A stretch of 31,208 bases of DNA from an uncultured Lentisphaeria bacterium (GTDB lineage: Bacteria; Verrucomicrobiota; Lentisphaeria; Victivallales; UBA1829): the NCBI GenBank assembly GCA_905211485.1, contig CAJMAW010000019.1, positions 1 through 31,208 of the forward strand, in the 5' to 3' direction. The notes beneath the pieces are model-generated. The model did no database searches. It was not told the DNA's origin and was given only the letters and a program-made list of their open reading frames with translations. This document shows positions 24,188 through 31,208 of the stretch, piece by piece. How positions within the stretch are numbered: the first letter of the stretch is position 1; each line of letters starts with the position of its first letter. Position numbers and translations under genes: made by a program.

Positions 24188-24499
24188 ATGAAAAAATACA
24201 GCAGAGAAAACGCCGCCGGACCGGCCAGAAAATTCAAGGCTCTGGGACATCCCGTCCGACTCTGGATTGCAGAACAGCTCCTGGGGGAAGAACATTGCGT
24301 CCACGAATTCGTCGAACAGACGGATCTGGATTTTTCCACAATTTCCCAGCACTTGAATGCACTGAAGGATGCTGGTGTCCTTGCGGATGAAAAACGCGGA
24401 AAACATGTTTTCTACCGCCTGAAATGCGAATGCGTCCGGAAGTTTCTCGAATGCGTCGCCGAACATCAGGCCAAAGGACAATGCCGTAACGCGGAATGA
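24188..24499 (+). CDS. ArsR/SmtB family transcriptional repressor, possible sulfur sensor
   Basis: A 103-residue winged-helix repressor. The N-terminal helix LGHPVRLWIAEQLL, the recognition region TISQHLNALKDAGVL (51-65) and the wing EKRGKHVFYRL are typical. The metal-binding ELCVCDL motif of arsenic sensors is reduced to EEHCVHEF with only C37. Other cysteines are C80, C82, C89 and C99. The pair C37/C99 has a spacing close to that of the persulfide-sensing SqrR/BigR type. The neighbouring downstream gene is a sulfur-relay fusion, which supports that reading, though a metal-sensing role is not excluded. The ATG follows CGGAG. A palindromic operator overlaps it. Confidence 0.9.
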   Translation: MKKYSRENAAGPARKFKALGHPVRLWIAEQLLGEEHCVHEFVEQTDLDFSTISQHLNALKDAGVLADEKRGKHVFYRLKCECVRKFLECVAEHQAKGQCRNAE

Positions 24500-24637
24500 A
24501 AAACAGAAAGACAAGCGGACAGAGAGGGAATGAATCCGCAGTCTACTGTTTTCTAAATTCATTTTCAAAAAGAAACGAATCACGATCACTCAGGCGAAAA
24601 TTCAAATTTTTCATCAGTAACGGGGGAAAGGAAACAC

Positions 24638-27205
24638 ATGAAAACAGTCATCATCGGCGGCGTGGCGGCAGGAGCCGGCGCGGCGGCGCGTCTGCGCCGA
24701 CTGGACGAACAGAGGGAAATCATCCTGATTGAGCGGGGCAAATCCATTTCCTATGCCAACTGCGGGCTGCCCTATCATCTGGGCGGAGTCATAGCGGAAA
24801 GGGAAAGACTTCTGGTCATCCAGCCGGAAAAATTCGCGGCCCGTTTCCGCGTGGATGTCAGAACGGAGCACGAGGTCCTGGACATCGACAGAAAGCAGAA
24901 ACTCCTGAAAATCCGCTCTGCAGAGGGAACGGAATATACAGAGTCCTATGAGAAACTTCTGCTCGCGACCGGCTCGGTACCAGTCGATGACGGAACTTTC
25001 AGCGGGAAAGAGAATCCGCGTGTTCTGCATCTCTGGACCCTTGCCGACATGGACCGCGTGATGGAGCGTCTCAAAGAGGGGGCCAAACGAGCCATCATCG
25101 TCGGGGCAGGCTTTGTCGGACTGGAAACGGCGGAGAATCTGAAGGCGCGGGGACTGGAAGTCACCATTCTCCAGCGCGGGAACCATGTGCTGCCGACCCT
25201 CGATCCGGAAATGGCGTCGGGCCTGACAGAGGAACTTCTGCATACGGGGATCCACATCCGTTTCGGATGCAAGGTGCGCCGTTATCAGGATCTGGGGAAT
25301 TCCGTCAGGGTGGAACTGGAGAATCCGGAAGGGGAATGCCTCGAAGCGGATCTGGTCATTGTCTCCACAGGGGTGCGTCCGAATTCGGATCTTGCGAAAA
25401 AGGCGGGGCTCGCGTGCGGAGAACGGGGGCATGTCTCCGTGGACGAGCACCTCCGGACTTCGGATCCGGACATCTATGCGGGGGGAGACGTGGTGGAAAT
25501 CACGGATTCCCTTTCCGGGGAAAAGACCGCCGTCCCACTTGCCGGCCCCGCGAACAGACAGGGGAGAATCGCCGCCGACAATCTCGCCGGAATCACGGAC
25601 TCGGTCTACCGCAGGAGTCTCGGCACAAGCACGCTCAAGGCGGGACGCCTGACCGCAGCATCCGTCGGGGTCACCGAAACCCGTCTGAAAGCCATGGGAA
25701 GGCCTTTCCGGAAAATCTATCTGCACCCTTCCTCGAACGCGTCCTACTACCCCGGAGCGGCACGGCTCGACATCAAGCTGATCTTTGAAGAGGACGGCAG
25801 CATCCTCGGTGCCCAGATCGTCGGCATGAAGGGAGCGGACAAACGCATCGACGCCATCGCGCAGGCCATGAGAAACGGTCTCAAAGCGCCTCAGCTCGGG
25901 GAACTGGAGCTTGCGTATGCGCCGCCTTATAATTCCGCAAAGGATCCTGTCAACTTCGCGGGATTCATCGCGGAAAACGTCCTCACAGGACGAAGCGACG
26001 TCGTCTACCCGGACAGCATCCCCGGAGACGCCCTGATCCTGGATGTCCGCGAACCGGAGGAAAACGCTCTCGGAACTCTCCCAGGAGCGATCAACATCCC
26101 GCTCGAACAGCTCCGGGACAGACTCGGAGAACTGGATCCCGCCCGCCTGACCGTCACCTTCTGCCAGGTCGGACTCCGCGGCTATCTCGCCGAACGCATT
26201 CTGAAACAGCACGGCTTCCGCGCCGCCAACCTCTCCGGAGGATGGATCACATGGAAAATGTTCCATCCGGAAAAATCCATTCCCTCACAACCCTCACAGC
26301 CCTCACAGGCGCAGTCTTCTCCCGCTCTCAGCGGGAATTCCGTAGAAGCTCCGGAACCGCATGGAGGAGGGAAAGAAGGAAGCGCGAGGGGAAATTCCGT
26401 CTCCCGGGCGGAGGCAATCACGCTTGACGTACGCAGTCTGCCCTGTCCCGGACCGGTTGTGAAACTGAAAGCCGCGATGAACGGAAGCGCTCCGGGAACC
26501 GCCGTTCACGTGCTGGCCTCCCCCTCCTTTGAAGGAGATCTGATTCAATGGGCGGAAAGCGGAAACTTTGAACTCAGGAATCTGCTCCGGAAAGAGGAAT
26601 GGATTGAAGCGGATGTATTGAAACCTCTTTCCGGGGATTCTTCCTCGGGGAACGGATCCGGAATTCCGCACGGGAAGCCGGGCGGAGAAGGCTGCTCCGG
26701 AGAAATCTGCCGCATGCCCGGAGGGAAAGCCCCCGCTCAGTCTGCGGCGATTGTCCTTTTCAGCAACGATTTCGACAAGGCCATGGCTGCCATGATTCTT
26801 GCCAACGCGTTTGCCGCCGCCGGAATGAAGGTCGGAGTCTTCTTCACTTTCTGGGGACTCTCCGTGCTGAGAAAAAATCCGGAACGGGCGCTCAGAAAAA
26901 CTCTGACGGAACGGCTCTTCGGGTTCATGCTGCCTTGCGGAGCGGAAAAACTGGCCCTTTCCAAAATGAATATGATGGGGTTCGGAACCCAGATGATGAA
27001 AGGAGTCATGAAACAGAAAAAGGTCATGAGTCTTCCGGAACTGATCCGTTCCGCACGGGAAGCCGGAGTGCGTTTCATCGCCTGCGAAATGGCCATGGAC
27101 GTCATGGGAATTTCCAGAGAGGAACTGATCGAGGTCGATGAAGTCGCGGGAGCGGCCACTTTTGCCGCCCTCGCCGGGAAAAACGGCCCCACACTCTTCA
27201 TCTGA
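24638..27205 (+). CDS. multidomain CoA-disulfide reductase-rhodanese-TusA-DsrE fusion
   Basis: An 855-residue cytoplasmic sulfur-trafficking enzyme with four modules. Residues 1-450 are an FAD/NADH-dependent CoA-disulfide/persulfide reductase: FAD motif GGVAAGAGAA, catalytic C42 in YANCGLP, NADH motif GAGFVGLE at 156-163. Residues 455-545 are a rhodanese domain with C509 in FCQVGLRG. A Pro/Ser-rich linker leads to a TusA/SirA domain with C603 in LPCPGPVVKLK. A second linker leads to a DsrE/F-like domain (about 700-855) with C816 in IACEMAMDVMG. Known relatives reduce polysulfide or persulfide and pass sulfane sulfur between domains. AAAGGA lies five bases before the ATG. It lies 138 bases after arsR, probably co-transcribed or under its control. 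Confidence 0.93.
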   Translation: MKTVIIGGVAAGAGAAARLRRLDEQREIILIERGKSISYANCGLPYHLGGVIAERERLLVIQPEKFAARFRVDVRTEHEVLDIDRKQKLLKIRSAEGTEYTESYEKLLLATGSVPVDDGTFSGKENPRVLHLWTLADMDRVMERLKEGAKRAIIVGAGFVGLETAENLKARGLEVTILQRGNHVLPTLDPEMASGLTEELLHTGIHIRFGCKVRRYQDLGNSVRVELENPEGECLEADLVIVSTGVRPNSDLAKKAGLACGERGHVSVDEHLRTSDPDIYAGGDVVEITDSLSGEKTAVPLAGPANRQGRIAADNLAGITDSVYRRSLGTSTLKAGRLTAASVGVTETRLKAMGRPFRKIYLHPSSNASYYPGAARLDIKLIFEEDGSILGAQIVGMKGADKRIDAIAQAMRNGLKAPQLGELELAYAPPYNSAKDPVNFAGFIAENVLTGRSDVVYPDSIPGDALILDVREPEENALGTLPGAINIPLEQLRDRLGELDPARLTVTFCQVGLRGYLAERILKQHGFRAANLSGGWITWKMFHPEKSIPSQPSQPSQAQSSPALSGNSVEAPEPHGGGKEGSARGNSVSRAEAITLDVRSLPCPGPVVKLKAAMNGSAPGTAVHVLASPSFEGDLIQWAESGNFELRNLLRKEEWIEADVLKPLSGDSSSGNGSGIPHGKPGGEGCSGEICRMPGGKAPAQSAAIVLFSNDFDKAMAAMILANAFAAAGMKVGVFFTFWGLSVLRKNPERALRKTLTERLFGFMLPCGAEKLALSKMNMMGFGTQMMKGVMKQKKVMSLPELIRSAREAGVRFIACEMAMDVMGISREELIEVDEVAGAATFAALAGKNGPTLFI

Positions 27206-27545
27206 TCGTCCGCCGGATTGAAAAACAAAGAAAAATTGAAGAAATCATGCGGCCCATGAATTTCATGAAAACTCATGGGAACTTATGGGGACATCATCCG
27301 CTCACGCCTCTCAGGCCGTTCATACGGCTTATGTTATGCGCCTCACAGGGCTTATGGGTGGTGGTGACAGGGGGGAGAGATGGATGATGCACCGGAGAAT
27401 GCGGGTGGTGGACTCCCCGTTGCCCCCCGCGTGCCGCCGGGCGGAAGAAGAGTATTTCGCCCTGTTTCCGATGGACGGAAACGGAAATGGATTCTTTTTG
27501 AGAAATCAAATAGGAAACAAACATCACAAGAAGGAGAATCATCTC
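27206..27545. other. spacer before the NifX-like gene
   Basis: An open frame joins this region to the NifX-like gene from 27285 on, but its composition (Met/Gly/His/Arg runs) is unlike the family, and the good ribosome site is at 27546. A small perfect inverted repeat CATGAA-T-TTCATG lies at 27255-27267. I see no clear promoter or terminator. Confidence 0.45.
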
Positions 27546-27974
27546 ATGAAAATCGCGGTCACCTGTGAAAACAACGAAGTATTCCAGCATTTCGGGCATA
27601 CCCCGGAATTCGCAATCTTCACTGCGGAAGGAGGAAAAATCCTGGAGGAAAAACGTCTTTCTTCCGGCGACTCCGGACACGGCGCACTCGCCACATTGCT
27701 CGCCGATGAAGAAATCGACGTCCTGATCTGCGGCGGCATCGGCGGCGGAGCCATCAACGCACTCACACAGCTGGGCATCCAGGTCGTCGGCGGAGCCGAA
27801 GGCAGCGTCCGTGAAGCGGCACAGGCTTTCCTGAACGGATCTCTGAAAGCCCGGTCAGACTTCCGCTGCAATCATCACCACCACGGCGGAGAAGGAGAAG
27901 AGGGTCCGGGATCCCACAGTTGCGGAAATCATTCCCACGGATGCGGAAACCATTCCCGCAGCTGCGGAGGCTGA
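27546..27974 (+). CDS. NifX/NifB-like (dinitrogenase iron-molybdenum cofactor family) protein with His/Cys tail
   Basis: A 142-residue protein of the NifX/NifB-C domain family (RNase H-like fold). Relatives carry Fe-S or FeMo-cofactor precursors, or occur near hydrogenases and Mrp proteins in non-diazotrophs. The core is residues 1-105: MKIAVTCENNEVFQHFGHTPEF at the start and LICGGIGGGAINAL in the middle. The tail (about 108-142) is extremely His/Cys/Gly-rich, with repeated CGNHS units, and probably binds metal. AAGGAG lies nine bases before the ATG. No nif genes are nearby, so nitrogen fixation is not implied. The location behind a sulfur-relay gene hints at Fe-S or metal handling. Confidence 0.87.
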   Translation: MKIAVTCENNEVFQHFGHTPEFAIFTAEGGKILEEKRLSSGDSGHGALATLLADEEIDVLICGGIGGGAINALTQLGIQVVGGAEGSVREAAQAFLNGSLKARSDFRCNHHHHGGEGEEGPGSHSCGNHSHGCGNHSRSCGG

Positions 27975-28743
27975 AGAGAAGAATAAAGAAAAAGAGTGAG
28001 AAGATCCTGATGCGCCGCACACTTTTTTTCTCTCACCCTTTCTGATCTCCAGATCATCCCTCCCCCCTCTCCGGAGAGAGGCAGGACGGTCAGGTTCTCT
28101 TAAGAATCCTCTCTTTCCGCCTCTCTCTCTTCCGGAGGGGCAGAAGGAGAGGCCTCTTTTTTTCTTATCCCCCTTCCCCGCCGACAGCGGACGGGGGACA
28201 GAACAGTTTTCCCCGAAGACCACTCCCGGAGACTGTTCCCGGAGACTGTTCCTGCATGGAGGGAAAAAGCTTCCGGGATCTTTTCCTAAATCTTCTTCTC
28301 TCCGCATCCCGGCTGTATTTTCAAGAGAAAAAGACTTGAATATCCTCCTTTCCCGTGTCATCTTACAGCCAAAGGACCGGATCCATCCCTTGTGCGCCCG
28401 ATCCCGGAGATCAATTCATCAGAAGGAGAAGGTGAAAAAGCCGGAGGATTCCGGAAGAAAAGCAGTTCCGCTTCCGGGGAAGGACGCTGTGCCCCCGGGG
28501 AAAGGCTCTGATTCCGTGCCATCCGGAGAAGTCGGCACCCCGGGAACAGGAATCAGCCGTTTCCAGACCACCGGGAGGCGGAAAAATAAAATACCGCCGC
28601 GGCAGCAGAAGAAGGGGTAAGGAAGAAACGGACGGGAGAAGAGAACAAAACAATACGGAAAACAGTCTAAGTCTTGGGAAAAACACTGCGGGAGTGAGTT
28701 TGTCTGCCGCAGCGGGAACAAATGGAAAAGGAGAAAAGCGAGA
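27975..28743. other. long intergenic region, no supported gene
   Basis: About 770 bases. Right after the NifX-like gene, a GAAAAAG-AGTG / CACT-T-TTTTTC imperfect hairpin (about 27990-28034) could be a terminator. A 13-base unit TCCCGGAGACTGT occurs twice in tandem at 28224-28249. An open frame at 28336-28620 is Lys/Pro/Gly-rich with no good ribosome site, and the minus-strand frame is low-complexity. The tatA promoter must lie here, but I find no strong match. Confidence 0.45.
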
Positions 28744-28983
28744 ATGCATGTGGGATTCACGGAAATTTTAGTCATCGTGCTTTTCATTCTTCTTGTATTC
28801 GGGGCGAAACGCATTCCGGAGCTGGCAAGAGCACTGGGGAGAGCGTCTTATGAATTCAAAAAGGCCAAGGAATCTCTGAGCACGGAAGGCAGGGAACTCA
28901 TGGATGAAGCGGAAAAAGCCGCGGAAAAAGAGGATGCCTCGGCAAAGAAGGAAGAGCAGGAGAACGGAACGAAAAAAGCATGA
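28744..28983 (+). CDS. tatA: twin-arginine translocase subunit TatA/TatE
   Basis: A 79-residue inner-membrane protein. It has one N-terminal membrane helix (about 4-20), the hinge FGAKRIPELARALG and an amphipathic helix, then a charged Glu/Lys-rich tail. It forms the oligomeric pore-like component that moves folded proteins across the inner membrane. Length and pattern are typical of TatA/E. No TatB is seen in the window, so a single TatA-TatC (minimal) system is likely. GGAG lies ten bases before the ATG. Its stop overlaps the tatC start (ATGA). Confidence 0.95.
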   Translation: MHVGFTEILVIVLFILLVFGAKRIPELARALGRASYEFKKAKESLSTEGRELMDEAEKAAEKEDASAKKEEQENGTKKA

Positions 28984-29732
28984 CTTCACAGGATCCTCTT
29001 CCGGAAAACACATTGATTGCGCATCTGGAAGCGCTGCGGAAGATGCTGATTTCATGTCTGACAGCGACAGCGCTTCTCTATCCGGCCGGCTATTTTCTCA
29101 GTTCGGCGCTGATTGATTTTCTCGTGCGCTGGAGTTTCCCCGAATCCGGAGAAACGACGCTGTATTATTTCGCTCCGATGGAGGTTTTCTGGGTACAGCT
29201 GAAACTGGGGCTGATTCTGGCGCTGATTCTGGCCTATCCGTGGAATCTTCTTCAGCTTTGGCGCTTTCTGCAGCCTGCGCTGTACCGGGAGGAGCGGAAG
29301 CTTCTGGGATTCTGGATTGTCTTTTCCTCGCTTCTTTTTTTTGCGGGGATGGCGTTCTGCGTGGGGCTGATTCTGCCGATGCTGATGAAATTTTCCCTGG
29401 GCTTCGCGACACCGGAACTCAAACCGATGCTCGGGCTCTCCCAATTTCTGCATCTTGCGGGCTGGCTGATGCTGGCGTTCGGGATCATGTTCCAGGCACC
29501 GATTCTGGTGCTGTCGGCAGTGCGCTTCGGTTTTCTGAGCACGGCGTATCTCCGTGCGAAACGGCCGTATGTGATGACTGCGATTCTGATCGTCGCCGCA
29601 GTGCTGACGCCGCCCGACGTGGTCAGCCAGCTGGCGCTGGCGATTCCCACCTGGCTGCTTTTCGAGCTGGGGCTCTTCTTTGCAAAACACATCGAACGGA
29701 AAGGAATGAAGGAAGATGATGAACAGACGTGA
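28980..29732 (+). CDS. tatC: twin-arginine translocase subunit TatC
   Basis: A 250-residue polytopic inner-membrane protein with about six transmembrane helices, the receptor for twin-arginine signal peptides. The N-terminal HLEALRKML matches the conserved cytoplasmic HL-x-E-LR motif that docks the signal peptide. A later segment with PYVMTAILIVAAVLTPPDVVSQ is the conserved fifth-helix region with its TPPD motif. It overlaps tatA by four bases, and the next gene begins 17 bases before its stop. All three are one transcript. Confidence 0.97.
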   Translation: MTSQDPLPENTLIAHLEALRKMLISCLTATALLYPAGYFLSSALIDFLVRWSFPESGETTLYYFAPMEVFWVQLKLGLILALILAYPWNLLQLWRFLQPALYREERKLLGFWIVFSSLLFFAGMAFCVGLILPMLMKFSLGFATPELKPMLGLSQFLHLAGWLMLAFGIMFQAPILVLSAVRFGFLSTAYLRAKRPYVMTAILIVAAVLTPPDVVSQLALAIPTWLLFELGLFFAKHIERKGMKEDDEQT

Positions 29733-30963
29733 TTTCCTGAAAAGTGCATTGACAGTCGCCGCCCTGGCTCCCATTGTCCGTCTTGCGGCGGAAGAGGGAG
29801 CGCGAGAGGCTCCCGGGAAGGAACAGACCCCCGGAGGAACTGCAGACGGACTCGTCTCCCGCCGCCGTTACAAAAACAGCGACCTGACACTCCCCCTCCT
29901 GGGATTCGGCATGATGCGCCTCCCCCGCACAAAAGACGGCCAGATCGACAAGCAGACCGCTCAGAAGATGATCGATCAGGCCATGGCCGCGGGATTGAAT
30001 TATTTCGACACCGCATGGCCGTATCATGGAGGAAAAAGCGAACTCTTCGCAGGAGAAGCTCTCTCCAAATATCCCCGCGAATCGTATCTCCTCGCCGACA
30101 AACTCCCCGTCCGGCAGATCAAAACCCTGCGGGAAGCCGAACAGATCTTCAACGAACAGCTGAAAAAATGCAGAACGCCGTATTTCGACTTCTATCTGCT
30201 GCATGCGTTGAATGCTTCGGGATGGAAAACGGTGGAACGGCTCGGACTGTACGACTTCGTCAGAAAAATGCGCGATGAAGGGAAAATCCGGAAAATCGGC
30301 TTCTCCTTCCACGACACTCCCGAAGTCCTGAAGACAATCGCTTCCGCCCATCCGTGGGACTTCGTTCTTCTCCAGATCAATTATCTGGACTGGTACAACT
30401 ACCGTTCCAGAGAACAGTATGAAATCGTCACGGAACTCGGGATCCCGGTGCTGGTCATGGAGCCCCTGCGCGGCGGAACGCTTGCGTCTCTCACGCCCGC
30501 GGCATCGAAAATTCTGAAAAGCTCCGCTCCCGATGCTTCCACCGCCTCCTGGGCGCTCCGTTATGCGGCATCGCTCCCGAACGTGCTCTGCGTCCTTTCC
30601 GGCATGACCGAGGAAGCCCATCTCCAGGACAATATCAGAACCTTCACTCCTTTCAAAGCGCTCTCCGATTCCGAACGGATGACTCTCAACTCCGCCCTCG
30701 CGGCCTACCGGAAAACCGATTCCATCCCCTGCACCGCATGCAATTACTGCGTCCCCTGTCCCGCAGAGGTGCAGATCCCACATGTTTTCGGAGCCTACAA
30801 CCAGTACAAAATCAGCGGGGACAAGGCGGCTTTCCAAAAGGAAATCGCCGCCCTCGTGGAAGGACCGTCCGCCTGTGTGGACTGCGGAACATGCATCAAA
30901 AAATGCCCTCAGCATATCGAGATCCCGGCAGAACTCAGACGCGTCATCAGCGCCCTGAAGTAA
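29716..30963 (+). CDS. Tat-exported aldo/keto reductase with two 4Fe-4S motifs
   Basis: A 415-residue exported redox protein. The N-terminus NRRDFLKSALTVAALAP is a twin-arginine signal peptide. The (beta/alpha)8 aldo-keto reductase domain follows, with the catalytic set D98, Y103 (DTAWPY), K129 (ADKL) and H163 (LLHALN). The C-terminal region carries two ferredoxin-type clusters: C339-xx-C342-xx-C345-xx-C348 and C387-xx-C390-xx-C393-xxx-C397. Proteins of this layout are known from anaerobes, where physiological substrates are unclear. It starts inside tatC (17-base overlap). It thus encodes a probable substrate in the same operon as its exporter. AAGGAATGAAGGAAG precedes two adjacent ATG codons; I use the first. 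Confidence 0.95.
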   Translation: MMNRRDFLKSALTVAALAPIVRLAAEEGAREAPGKEQTPGGTADGLVSRRRYKNSDLTLPLLGFGMMRLPRTKDGQIDKQTAQKMIDQAMAAGLNYFDTAWPYHGGKSELFAGEALSKYPRESYLLADKLPVRQIKTLREAEQIFNEQLKKCRTPYFDFYLLHALNASGWKTVERLGLYDFVRKMRDEGKIRKIGFSFHDTPEVLKTIASAHPWDFVLLQINYLDWYNYRSREQYEIVTELGIPVLVMEPLRGGTLASLTPAASKILKSSAPDASTASWALRYAASLPNVLCVLSGMTEEAHLQDNIRTFTPFKALSDSERMTLNSALAAYRKTDSIPCTACNYCVPCPAEVQIPHVFGAYNQYKISGDKAAFQKEIAALVEGPSACVDCGTCIKKCPQHIEIPAELRRVISALK

Positions 30964-31055
30964 GCCGCTTCCGCGTCGTCCGGGGCAAAATCGTCTGCGG
31001 ATGATTTTCTCTCCACGATGAATGAAAAAAGGCAAAAGAGAAAAAAAAGACAAAA

Positions 31056-31093
31056 GAGAGACCGTGTGAGTTTTCCATCCCACAGGGTCTCTC
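31056..31093. terminator. hairpin terminator after the tat operon
   Basis: GAGAGACC-G-TGTG pairs with CACA-G-GGTCTCTC, a 12-base-pair stem with one G-G mismatch. A long A-tract precedes it and TTCTTTCCC follows. It lies 93 bases after the stop. The flanks suit termination from either direction. Confidence 0.6.
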
Positions 31094-31208
31094 TTCTTTC
31101 CCGAAACAAGAGAAGAAAAGTCTTTTGCAAAAGTCCTTCCCCGCCATCACGGCGCGGGCCAAGAGCATGTCAGTCCCCTCCCTCCGATACGGCGGAAAGG
31201 GCGTCTTT

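Noticed and set aside
27285..27545. N-terminal extension of the NifX-like gene to an upstream ATG
   Set aside because: The extra residues are unlike the family and compositionally odd. A good ribosome site lies directly before 27546.
27546..27974. Evidence for nitrogen fixation
   Set aside because: The NifX/NifB-C family is widespread in non-fixers, and no nif structural genes are present here.
28336..28620. 94-residue protein before tatA
   Set aside because: Lys/Pro/Gly-rich composition, no ribosome site and no recognisable features.
29623..31083. Minus-strand frame opposite the tat operon
   Set aside because: Shadow of the aldo/keto reductase. No start site or motif.

Overview
The window is bacterial chromosomal DNA of moderately high GC. 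It has leaders typical of Gram-negative bacteria and Shine-Dalgarno sites of the AGGAG type, and intergenic DNA is strongly polarised into purine-rich and pyrimidine-rich strands. The gene content suggests a Lentisphaerota (Victivallales-like) bacterium. It includes a pseudopilin with an FTLIELL-type helix and a terminal H-X10-DG motif, exported DUF4091-like and TPR/CBM9-like proteins, many Gfo/Idh/MocA oxidoreductases and TIM-barrel sugar isomerases, and a PIG-L deacetylase. The taxon is an inference from gene content only.

Layout. At 227-2667 there is a Gfo/Idh/MocA oxidoreductase followed by a sugar isomerase/epimerase that ends in a clear intrinsic terminator. At 3022-4688 a DJ-1/PfpI gene overlaps tgt (tRNA queuosine modification). 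A convergent membrane-anchored alpha/beta hydrolase occupies 4812-5870. A small DUF3467-like protein and a doubtful downstream ORF lie on the minus strand at 6396-7170. They are divergent from an S41-type peptidase (7618-9207), and each side has its own near-consensus sigma70 promoter. A sialidase-family BNR protein at 9386-10456 has its own promoter and a long leader.

The centre (10885-22538, minus strand) is one probable operon of eight tightly spaced genes: cytoplasmic GH-like protein, exported DUF4091-like protein, exported TPR plus CBM9-like protein, Gfo/Idh oxidoreductase, two TIM-barrel isomerases, PIG-L deacetylase, and pseudopilin. It is divergent from an AraC-type regulator (22690-23547). 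The intergenic region carries two AGGTATAT half-sites exactly 21 bp apart, just upstream of a candidate operon promoter. I read this as a regulated glycan (probably acetylated or amino-sugar containing) acquisition and catabolism locus, a kind of PUL without SusC/SusD. It is the most interesting system in the window.

The right part holds tRNA-Ser(UGA) with an encoded CCA. Next come an ArsR-type repressor and an 855-residue sulfur-relay fusion (CoA-disulfide reductase, rhodanese, TusA, DsrE-like), then a NifX/NifB-like small protein with a His/Cys-rich tail. Last is a compact tatA-tatC-aldo/keto reductase operon. Its last gene encodes a Tat-signal-bearing protein with two 4Fe-4S motifs, so the exporter and a likely substrate are translationally coupled. 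A hairpin terminator follows near the right edge.
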